Source of the DNA: Owenia fusiformis
Taxonomy: Eukaryota > Annelida > Polychaeta > Sabellida > Oweniidae
DNA: 64,000 nt
NCBI GenBank assembly: GCA_903813345.2
Contig: CAIIXF020000007.1
Location: 38,794,671 to 38,858,670 of the forward strand
Direction of reading: 5' to 3'
This document shows, piece by piece, positions 9,801-18,509 of this stretch; the first letter of the stretch is position 1; each line of letters begins with the position of its first letter. The position numbers were made by a program, and so were the translations under genes. The notes beneath the pieces were generated by a model. The model was not told the origin of the DNA. It did not search any database and worked only from the letters and a program-made list of their open reading frames with translations.

Positions 9801-12800
9801 CAAACTTATTTTTTAAATCATGTACAAGTTCTCAGGAGTTCACATCTGACCTCAAATTTGAGATTTGACCTTCAATTTTCAACTAAATCCTCAAACAGCC
9901 GGGTGCCGACCAATGAATCGGAGCAAATGTGACTTAACCATAAAGAGCATGTCTCTGAAGCTTTGACCAGTCTAATATCAAAGTCATCATTTTCTTTATT
10001 GTCATTCCTGTTCTTCTCTTGGTGTAAGCTATTGTCAGACTTTTATTTTTAACTTACCATGTAACTCATGGTCATTGTAGACAAGCTCTAAGTACATGTG
10101 CACGAAGACTGGATACAGAATCAATGATAATTCCACCTGAAAAAATGGTCAAACAATTGTTGTAATAAACATTTACACAATATTTATTAATATGCTGAAG
10201 AAATTAGTCAAACCAATGTTGTTTTCAAACACCACACACCAAATGCGTAGTTCTAACATATTTCTCATTTACAAGTTGGTGCAAATAAGTATTAAAGTAG
10301 GCCATGCTTAGTTTAAAAATCTTAGGTTTGTGTGGCTCCCAATTGTTTCAATGCTAGGGATATCACTGAAAATGGGCAACTTAGCAAAAGCGTCCCTCTC
10401 TCTTCTCTACAATCTGAGGATATTGAAGAGCGGATATAGTAAAATGTTCATCCATAAATTGTTAAAATGGAACCACTTGTTTCAATGCTTGGGAGATCAC
10501 TGAAAATGGGCAACTTAGCAAAAGAGTCCCTCCCTCTTCTCTACAATCTGAGGATATTGAAGAGCGGATATAGTAGAATCTTCATCCATAAATTGTTAAA
10601 ATGGAACCACTTGTTTCAATGCTTGGGAGATCACTGAAAATGGGCAACTTAGCAAAAGAGTCCCTCCCTCTTCTCTACAATCTGAGGATATTGAAGAGCG
10701 GATATAGTAGAATCTTCATCCATAAATTGTTAAAATGGAACCACTTGTTTCAATGCTTGGGAGATCACTGAAAATGGGCAACTTAGCAAAAGCGTCCCTC
10801 TCTCTTCTCTACAATCTGAGGATATTGAAGAGCGGATATAGTAAAATGTTCATCCATAAATTGTTAAAATGGAACCACTTGTTTCAATGCTTGGGAGATC
10901 ACTGAAAATGGGCAACTTAGCAAAAGAGTCCCTCCCTCTTCTCTACAATCTGAGGATATTGAAGAGCGGATATAGTAGAATCTTCATCCATAAATTGTTA
11001 AAATGGAACCACTTGTTTCAATGCTTGGAAGATCACTGAAAATGGGCAACTTAGCAAAAGAGTCCCTCCCTCTTCTCTACAATCTGAGGATATTGAAGAG
11101 CGGATATAGTAGAATCTTCATCCATAAATTGTTAAAATGGAACCACTTGTTTCAATGCTTGGGAGATCACTGAAAATGTGTATTACTTAGCAACAGAGTA
11201 CCTCTCTCTGCTCTACAAACTTACCTTATGAATGTCCAGAGATGTTTCAATGAAGTTGGCTAAGTCCCTATAGATGTCATCATATATACTTGGCTTGTTC
11301 TCGCTGTAAACATAGGAACTTGCAGTCAGTGAATATTTAATAAAAGGAATTTAGTTGAGATATACCATGTGAATGAGGAATTTAAAATTGCATATGACAT
11401 ATATCAGTATCTAGGAATACTTTTTATTGACAGTAAAAACATTTGATCTTAAGAGATACAATTACATTTTATTCATAATATACTGGTCATAGATGCAGTT
11501 CTAATCAAATGGATCATGTGGCAATCCATAATTGTTACAAAAACAATGATATTATGTAGACAGTGTACCTTCTATAAGCAGACAAGGCTTGGGAGACGTC
11601 ATCTGCCTGAGGAGTAACTGTGGGACTGACAAAGGTATCACCAAGGTTGGCCTCACGTCTTAGCAACTGTTCAGTTCCCTGAAATATATATCACCACATG
11701 CAATGTTATATTAGTTTTGAAATGGGTGACTTTCTCACTGAAGTGAATGAATGACATTGATGTTGACAAACAAACTAGATCTTAGCTTGTATCCATGAAT
11801 GCAGCTTTCAGATAGCAGCTACTGGATGCAGCTTTCAGATAGCAGCTACTGGGTTGATTGATGGCAAACTCATTGAATCATAGATTTTCCATTCAACCAC
11901 CTCATCTCATATTAATTGTCACTCACCTTGACATGTTAGACATTCATTTATCATCAGAAACTGATATTATGAGGATTTTGATGGCGAAATGAGGAATATG
12001 TTTAAGATTCTCCAACTTCCGGCTTTTGCACTTAAAGATTATGTCTTAAATGTCAAGAAATTTGAATTCCCTTCAATTTCGTGATAGTTTGAATGAAGTC
12101 GTTGCTTGCAGAATTTATCGCAGAATTCAGGATTTCATGCAGAATTTGACTTTTTCATACTGAATTTCTGTGCAGAATTTGCATTTTACACATGCATTAA
12201 ACTAGGATGTGTGTAATTTTAAATAGAGCATTTATCCTTGTAGTAAGTAGTTGCAAGCTATTGTGTCAAACCAAATCACTGGCCTAAATAACAGCAATAA
12301 CAATGATCTATGATTTGTTCGTAAATTCAACCGATTATGATTGATTTTGATTTTTAGAGTCTACAGTACCATAAAAAAATCATACAATCACTGTTCGTCG
12401 ATTAATGAGTTTGTTTAACCATCAATCCAAACTTGTAGAGAATTACTCATAAAACAACAGCGAACATCCTGTTTATTTAATTGGTTATTGAAAGTTCCAA
12501 TCCCAAAGGTCATTTTTGGGAAATCTCACCTCCCTGAGCAAATACTATAAATTTACTTGAGTCTCAAGCCAATTCTTGGCGAGAAGTAATTTCATCTGGA
12601 ACACTGTGAACCATTTGAAAAAAGCTGGCTGGCGTGTTATAAATTTATCAAATACAGGGATTTATCTTTGGACGAAGGCCATGATATAGTGGCCTTAGAA
12701 GAAGGTAACTATCAATGGTTCAAGATCTCTCAAAGTAAACTAGGCTAGTCTAGTCACTGATGCTCCTATAGTACGCTGCAGCTGCATTTTGCTTACCTTC

Positions 12801-15800
12801 TTCTAATGCCACTGTATCGTAACCTTCGTCCAAAGATAAATTCCTGCATGTATAACGGGTCATGTCATAATCATAAAATTTGAAATCAAATGTCCGCCAT
12901 TTTTCAACATAACAATTTGAATTGCCAGTTGTGGTCTTATTACCTCACCAAAAATTCCAAAACACACATGAAGTGATCAATGTATTAGTTCACATCTTTT
13001 GGATCACTAACTTAAACTTTACAGCCAGTCACTAATGTCAGACGTTTCGTCCAGTTTTCGGATATCACCATTTTTCTTGGAGCCATTTTGTTTTATTTTA
13101 GACGAAATCCTGACGAAGTCATGCAATATCTCATCAAGGAGCTGAGCCGGTCCCATTTTAATTAATAATGATTTATTTATCTGGCGATTTTTAGAATATT
13201 CAATAAATTTATGACATGCCGGCGAGATGAAATTACCTCTAGCCAAGAAATTGAGTCGAGTAACATTTTGCAGAAGCGCCAGAATCCCCACCTTTTGGCC
13301 ACTGAGAGCAAGGCTAATAATTATTCGAGTCTCTAGCCAATACTTGGCTAGAGGGGATTTCATCTGGAATACTGTGAACTCCATTTGAAAAAAGCTGGCC
13401 GTGGTGTCATAAATTTATTGAATATTTTAAAAATCGCCAGATAAATAAATCATTAATCAAAACGGACTCCGTTCGGCTCCTTGATGAGATATGTGATTTC
13501 ATCAGGATTTCGTCTAAAATTAAAACAAAATGGCTCCAAGAAAAATGGTGATGTTCAAAAACTGGACGAAATGTCGTTAACAACTGACATTAGTAACTGG
13601 CTGTAAATTCTAAGTTAGAGATCCAGAAGATGTGAACTAATACACTGATCACTTTATGTGTGTTTTGGAATTTTTGGTGAGGTAATAAGACCAAAACTCG
13701 CAATTCAAATTGTGATGTGGAAAAATGGCAGACATATGATTTCAAAGTTTATGATTACGACATGACTAGTTGTTCATGCAGGAATATATCTTTACTGGAA
13801 GGCCACAATACAGTGGCCTTAGAAGAAGGTTAAGCTAATAAGCCCATTTAAAGTAGATATATAGTTTAACAGCAGACAGTGATATAATTTGAATAGAATA
13901 CAATTTGAACCTTAACATTTAAAATATAGATCTATGGTTTACAACTCATTTTATATGTACACTGAAATGATGCAACACTTCTCCATTTAAGGAGGCATCT
14001 TCCCCAAGGGCGATGCTCCCGTTCGTAGAAAAGTAGGCCATATTCAAATAATTATTTGTATAGAACAAAAACAAAATTTTAAGAATGTACCATAGACCTA
14101 TTGCTAAAATACAACTGAGCTTAATTGTTAAGCTGCTTGCTGACAGAAGATTTAAAACTGGATAGGCTATCACTGTCTATTATCACTAGAGTAGATTTCA
14201 TGGCCTGACTTCGTTGGTAGAACTTGAAAAATAAGATTTACCTGAAGATTAGGAGTCTTACTTACCCTCTAGAGGTTAGAACACACATTTTAAAGAAACT
14301 CTATCACCTTTGTTGCGTCAACTATAGAGCATTTAGCACAATATCCAAGAGGTAAATTATGGATCGTGAAAATGAATGATTTCCTAGTAAGTTCCGGAAG
14401 TTTCAATACGATAAATTACCGAACATTTGTGAAAATTGAATCTTTGTTCGTTGATTTTATAATTTACACATGCGTGAATTCGTCTACACTTTGGTCTTTA
14501 TTATAAAGCATCACAAACAGGTCCTAGAATATTAATAGACTAATACAGCTGACGACCCATTCATACTTTCCGCGCAGCATTTCATTCAGACCAATAGTTC
14601 AACTGTAGATCATGCACTTTTCTATCTTAGAACAGGCCATCCTCCCCTGCCCTGTCCTAAACTCGTCTGCAGAAGAGACCACAAAACATTATCTTCAAAT
14701 ATTTTAATTATTTTTACATCAGACATGGTTGGATGATATGTCACAAAATTAAAGGTCAAGGTCAATACAGTATTTCGTGATAGAGGCAAAGCAGTCCCGG
14801 AAGTAAACACGAGGAAAATGGAAAAGTTCAAAAAGCATTACCACAAATTTCAATCAAGTACTGTGCTTATGCTTCATCATGAACAAAACATAGCTGATAT
14901 GGTTTCATTAAAATGTGTGTTCTAACCTCTAGAGGGTAAGTTAGACTCCTAATCTTCAGATAAATCTTATTTTTCAAGTTCTACCGACGAAGTCAGGCCA
15001 TGAAATCTACTCTAGTCATATAAATCTGACCCTCGTATGATGTTATTTGTTGTTATTTTTTCTGATTTGAATATTTATTTTTTCTTATTTTCTTGCATAC
15101 AAGGGTCTGTGTATGCAAAGAAAATGATAAAAAATAAATATCCAAATAAGAACAAGGAATATCGAAGAACAGCATACAACGGTCGGATCTATATGACTAG
15201 AATTATCACTGGGTAGCAGTAGTGTGTTCCATTTTACTATTGAGTTATAAGAACATCTGCTTTGATTTCATTGTGGGGATAGCCTAATAGGCCTACTGCC
15301 GACTCTGGGAAGAAGGTAACCAAACCCGTCTGGCCCAGTTATCTACTCCCGAAGTCAGTACAGTGGGGGACAAAAATAAAACTCAACGTTCACAAGTTGT
15401 CACAATGAGCTTATTTCCAAGTTTCGTGTCTCAAACTCTCCCAAGCGGTAGAAAAATGATTCCCGTTCACTAAAGTAGCACAATAAATGAATCCAAACCT
15501 TCATACCTGCAAATAATGGATAAATCCCTTCCAAATCGAATGAATGTTTTCATGAATCGCCATGTTTGTTATCCAAGGACGGTTGACTCTCAGAATGCAA
15601 CATCAGTAAACCGTATTTACTCATGAGAGGTTTCAAAATGGTGGAACAGCATTTTGAAAGCTGGCACGTGTCATGTTGCATTCTGGGAGCCAATCCTCCG
15701 TTCCGGCGCAAAATCACCTCAACATTTGAAGAGTCGGCATAACATGTGAATATCCAATTCAACTTTTGAAGCTCTTATTTGTCATTAGGGACACAAATTC

Positions 15801-18449
15801 CACTATATTTGGACTTACTAAGACGGAGAAAATAGAGCACTGAATACACTGAGGTAAGAATTTATTACATGTGCGACAGCATGTAATTTTCATAGCTTTT
15901 GCAATTCTTTATGATCCCCACTGTAGATAACTGGGCGTACTATTTTTTTCATGGCCTGAGTTCGTCGCTAACATGCTAAATATAAGAGTTGGCTGACGTT
16001 TGGGAGACTGACTTACCTTCTAAAGGTTAGAACCCGAATCTTAATGAAACCATATTACCTTTGTTCCGTCAACCATGGAGCATTTGCCACAACATCCAAG
16101 AGGTAAATCATTGACCGTGAAAATGAATGATTTCCTTGTAAGTTCCGGAAGTTTCAATACGAAAAATTACCGAACATATGTGAAAACCGAATATTTGTTC
16201 GTTGTTTTCACGATTTACAGGTTCGTTTGTTCTCCAATGTTTTGGTCTAAATTATAAAGCATCACGAACAGGTCTTACTCTATTAAGGTACAGCTGGAAA
16301 GTAACATTTTGGTAAAAAATTGCTATACCTGCACATGTTATTTTCTGGTACAAAATAAAGTATGAAGGCATGTATCAATTTCCTTGCTTTTTTCAGGAAA
16401 GTATCATTACATTGTTTTCTTTTAGAATATCTGGTAGGCGTTCAAAGGGAACTCCAGGGAATTCTGATATTTCACACTTCCTGTTTTTCCAAATTTTCTT
16501 TCAAAGTTTCCAGACAACACAGGAGCTACCATTGACCTGTTTCCAGGTTTACTAAAAGTAGACAGTGTAATAATACTTTCCTGAAAAAAGCAAGTAAATA
16601 CACACATGCCTTCATACTTAATTATGTACCAGAAAATAACATGTGCAGGTATAGCAATTTTTTACCAAAATGTTACTTTCCAGCTGAACGTTAATCGACT
16701 AATACAGCAGACGGCTCATATTTCTACGTAGCATTTCGTTCAGACCAACAGTGGGAGTGCAGATCACGCAGTTTCGTTCGTTGCGTACTTCACTTGAAAT
16801 TGGTAATTTTAAATATTGGCTACTTCACTTAGCTTGGCGGATGTAGAACATTGCTTAATATTATTTTAATTTTCCACCAGACATGCTTGGTTGACACGTC
16901 AACAAAGTAAAGTTCAAGGGTCAATGTGTTATTTCGTGATAACTACAACGCCTTCCCGGAAGTCAACATTGATGAAAAATGAAAAAGTCGGAAAAGCATT
17001 TACACAACTACTTTTTTCATGGCCTGACTTCGTCGCTAACATGCTAAATATAAGAGTTAGCTGACGTTTGGGAGTCTGACTTACCTTTTAAAGGTTAGAA
17101 CCCGAATCTTAATGAAACCATATCACCTTTGTTCTGTCAACCATGGAGCATTTGCCACAACATCCAAGAGGTAAATCATGGACCGAGAAAATGAATGATT
17201 TCCTTGTAAGTTCCGGAAGTTTCAATACGAAAAATTACCGAACATATGTGAAAACCGAATATTTGTTCGTTGTTTTCACGATTTACAGGTTCGTTTGTTC
17301 TTCAATGTTTTGGTCTAAATTATAAAGCATCACCAACAGGTCTCAGGGCTCTCACCAGGAAATATTTAGGGTGTGGGGCTAACATCTCCAGAATAACCAT
17401 TCAGTCGTGATAAATCATATTTATGTTATGTTTTATCCTTTTTACATGCTATTATTGTATATTCAGTCAAGTTTAGACTGTGGAAACAGTCATGATTTGC
17501 CAATAGGGTGTGGAGGGAGCTAAATAGAGTGTGGTGCTGCACCACAGTCTAAAAGCCTTGCGAGAGCCCTGGGTCTTACTCTATTAATCGACTAATACAG
17601 CAGACGGCTCATATTTCTACGTAGCATTTCATTCAGACCAATAGTGGGAGTGTAGATCACGCAGTTTCGTTCGTTGCGTACTTCACTTGAAATTGGTAAT
17701 TTTAAATATTGACTACTTCACTTAGCTTGGCGGATGTAGAACATTGCTTAATATTCTTTTAATTTTCACACCAGACATGCTTGGTTGACGTCAACAAAGT
17801 AAAGTTCAAGGGTCAATGCGTTATTTCGTGATAACTACAAAGCCTTCCCGGAAGTCAACATTGATGAAAAATGAAAAAGTCGGAAAAGCATTTACACTAA
17901 TTTGTATCAAATGCTATGTTTATGCATCATCATCGACGCAACAAAGGTGATATGGTTTCATTAAGATTCGGGTTCTAACCTTTAGAAGGTAAGTCAGACT
18001 TCCAAACGTCAGCTAACTCTTACATTTAGCATGTTAGCGACGAAGTCAGGCAATGAAAAAAGTAGTAATTTCTATCAAATGCTGTGTTTATGCATCATCA
18101 TCGACGCAACAAAGGTGATATGGTTTCATTAAGATTCGGGTTCTAACCTTTAGAAGGTAAGTCAGACTCCCAAACGTCAGCTAACTCTTATATTTAGCAT
18201 GTTAGCGACGAACTCAGGCCATGAAAAAAATAGTAGATCTAGCCTAGGGCAGGGTCTCGAAAAAATTGTGAAGAATATTCTATTCCTCAATCTAGCCTAC
18301 TTCAGTCAACAATATTATCCTAGATATTCGACGAAATCATTTACCTGTAAATTGTTTTTACGAAGAAACTGTAAAACAGCTAAAAGAGCTTGCTTGTCTG
18401 TGTTATCATTTGGATTTGTTGAATTTGTAATATCGCCCGCTATTTCCAT
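6818..18449 (-). CDS. TAF5: TFIID/SAGA subunit TAF5, exons 1-8 (LisH and NTD2 domains)
   Basis: Exons on the minus strand in order: 18449-18345, 11678-11569, 11303-11225, 10136-10058, 9149-9026, 8287-8169, 7771-7694, 6918-6818. All junctions are GT-AG and phases agree across every junction, giving 265 codons. Residues about 20-50 (DKQALLAVLQFLRKNNLQ) are the LisH motif. About 75-205 is the NTD2 dimer domain (ELSLILYPVFVHMYLELVYN, SYYQEDLQQL, TKKEHMQGN, SSKFVIRMSRES, RHLQEKKHRLL). The stretch ANKSKVYYGLLKEP followed by an acidic run (DDEDEGEQTED) matches the linker before the WD40 propeller of known TAF5. TAF5 is a scaffold of TFIID in RNA polymerase II initiation and, in many animals, of SAGA. 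The start MEIAGD is the first ATG upstream of LisH and lies 49 bp from the divergent RPL41 start. The frame stays open at the last donor (6817), but no WD40 exon follows in the window. Three exons carry tandem partial copies. Confidence 0.95.
6889..7345 (-). repeat. Tandem array of the TAF5 exon 8 splice acceptor (53-bp unit, eight extra copies)
   Basis: On the minus strand each unit contains intron sequence, the acceptor (tttcag) and the first ~25 nt of exon 8, then jumps back into intron ('gtcttcaataatg'). Nine occurrences of 'ccataata' are seen from 6894 to 7319. Only the most downstream one, 6918-6818, continues into the complete exon. One unit near 7215-7240 has acquired several changes. 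Confidence 0.9.
7560..7735 (-). repeat. Partial duplication of TAF5 exon 7 3' end and donor
   Basis: About 65 bp containing the last ~25 nt of exon 7, its GT donor and adjacent intron ('aagtgtctcagtggctgttc') occurs twice, with the second exon part at about 7618-7642. The full exon 7 is 7771-7694; the extra copy lacks the exon's 5' half and acceptor. Confidence 0.8.
8566..9025 (-). repeat. Tandem array of TAF5 exon 5 3' part plus donor (125-bp unit, three copies and a decayed fourth)
   Basis: The exon end followed by GTGAGT recurs at 9026 (genuine exon), 8901, 8776 and 8651, exactly 125 bp apart. A more diverged remnant is at about 8566-8640. Each extra copy holds the exon from about SYYQED to the donor but lacks the first part and the true acceptor, and reads TAG in place of a CAG (Gln) codon. 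They therefore cannot replace the genuine exon. Confidence 0.9.
9165..9345. repeat. Imperfect foldback, ~180 bp
   Basis: 'gcattcacaaattcaactg' near 9177 is nearly complementary to 'gtttaatttgtgaatgc' near 9315, and the centre 'gaatagtagcacatactattc' is itself palindromic. It lies in TAF5 intron 4. No target duplication could be fixed. Confidence 0.5.
9711..9935. mobile_element. Short foldback element (MITE-like), ~225 bp
   Basis: The left end 'gtcacatttgctccgattc' with 'ggtcggcgcccggc' is matched in reverse by 'gccgggtgccgacc' and 'gaatcggagcaaatgtgac' at the right. This gives inverted ends of about 40 bp in TAF5 intron 4. The target duplication is unclear. Confidence 0.65.
10330..11190. repeat. 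Tandem repeat, ~134-bp unit, about seven copies
   Basis: The unit contains 'ttgtttcaatgcttgggag', 'tgggcaacttagcaaaag' and 'gaggatattgaagagcgg'. Copies at about 10340, 10470, 10604, 10738, 10872, 11007 and 11141 are almost identical and alternate between two subtypes (gcgtccctctctc and gagtccctccctc). The array is intronic in TAF5 and ends about 40 bp from the exon 3 donor. Confidence 0.9.
12788..13838. mobile_element. Large foldback element with arms of >400 bp
   Basis: The left arm (about 12788-13230, beginning 'cttaccttcttctaa') is repeated in reverse complement at about 13430-13838, including recognisable blocks such as 'cattttgttttattttag' against 'ctaaaattaaaacaaaatg'. It lies in TAF5 intron 1. 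A 121-codon open frame on the minus strand (13019-13384) is inside the arm and its mirror copy is broken, so it is probably not a gene. Part of the unit (12540-12650) recurs at 13320-13430. Confidence 0.75.
14187..15013. mobile_element. Foldback element, family C, TA-flanked
   Basis: Inverted ends GAGTAGATTTCATGGCCTGA and its complement are flanked by TA on both sides, and the arms extend past 'cttcgtcggtagaacttg'. The same family (ATGGCCTGACTTCGTCG) occurs at 15940-18233. It encodes no transposase. Position: TAF5 intron 1. Confidence 0.7.
15014..15204. mobile_element. Small foldback element, ~190 bp
   Basis: CTAGTCATATAAATCTGACC at the left is matched by the reverse complement of GGTCGGATCTATATGACTAG at the right, with inverted ends of about 33 bp. 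The inner A/T-rich part also folds back. It directly abuts the right end of the element at 14187. Confidence 0.65.
15337..15936. mobile_element. Possible 600-bp element with CCCAGTTATCTAC termini
   Basis: CCCAGTTATCTAC plus, after a 12-base gap, TACAGTGGGG at the left is answered by CCCCACTGTAGATAACTGGG at the right. The inner sequence is unique in the window. Target duplication was not resolved. Confidence 0.45.
16287..16690. mobile_element. TTAA-flanked MITE, 404 bp, with empty site in a sister copy
   Basis: TTAA at 16283-16286 and 16691-16694 flank ends GGTACAGCTGG and CCAGCTGAACG. The inverted ends share CAGCTGGAAAGTAAC and continue for about 60 bp. The sister foldback copy reads 'ctctattaatcgac' at 17581-17594, the exact empty site with one TTAA. 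TTAA duplication is the signature of piggyBac-type transposases. Confidence 0.85.
17011..18062. mobile_element. Foldback element family C (inner copy), nested in the outer copy
   Basis: Ends CTTTTTTCATGGCCTGAC and its reverse complement are flanked by TA (17009-17010, 18063-18064). The right-hand part of the outer copy resumes after 18064 with 'atttctatcaaatgctgtg'. This copy lacks the 16287-16690 insertion but carries its own 228-bp insertion (17344-17571). Confidence 0.75.
17344..17571. mobile_element. 228-bp element with CAGGGCTCTC termini and 5-bp duplication GGTCT
   Basis: GGTCT occurs at 17339-17343 and 17572-17576. The ends CAGGGCTCTC and GAGAGCCCTG are inverted. The sister copy at about 16270 reads 'aacaggtcttactc', the empty site. 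The CAGGG start is hAT-like, but hAT usually makes 8-bp duplications, so the superfamily is uncertain. Confidence 0.75.
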
Positions 18450-18509
18450 TTTGCTTTTATGCCTCGATTTGAAATCACCTTGACCTACATACTGGAACTT
18501 CCTCTTTTT
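18450..18509. promoter_or_regulatory. Shared divergent promoter of TAF5 and RPL41 with 5'TOP start
   Basis: Only 48 bp separate the TAF5 start codon (18449, minus) from a pyrimidine tract CTTCCTCTTTTT (18498-18509, plus) that has the form of the 5'TOP cap site of ribosomal-protein mRNAs. An ETS-like GGAAGT core is present on the minus strand at 18497-18502. The two transcripts must start within or across this interval. The TSS is inferred from the TOP motif. Confidence 0.7.

Larger units (their letters stand above)
15940..18233. mobile_element. Foldback element family C (outer copy), interrupted by a second copy of itself
   Basis: The left end CTATTTTTTTCATGGCC and right end GGCCATGAAAAAAATAG are flanked by TA (15938-15939 and 18234-18235), the duplication used by Tc1/mariner-type transposases. 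A sister copy (17011-18062) is inserted in it, so the outer element is 15940-17010 plus 18063-18233. It also contains the TTAA element at 16287-16690. Its right end lies about 110 bp from the TAF5 exon 1 donor. Confidence 0.75.

Noticed and set aside
13019-13384. 121-codon minus-strand frame as a gene
   Set aside because: It lies within the arm of a foldback and the mirror copy is disrupted; no recognised family or splice context.
16075-17325. Two near-identical 60-codon frames starting MEHLPQHPRGKS
   Set aside because: They are in two copies of the family-C foldback; identity reflects the repeat, not selection.
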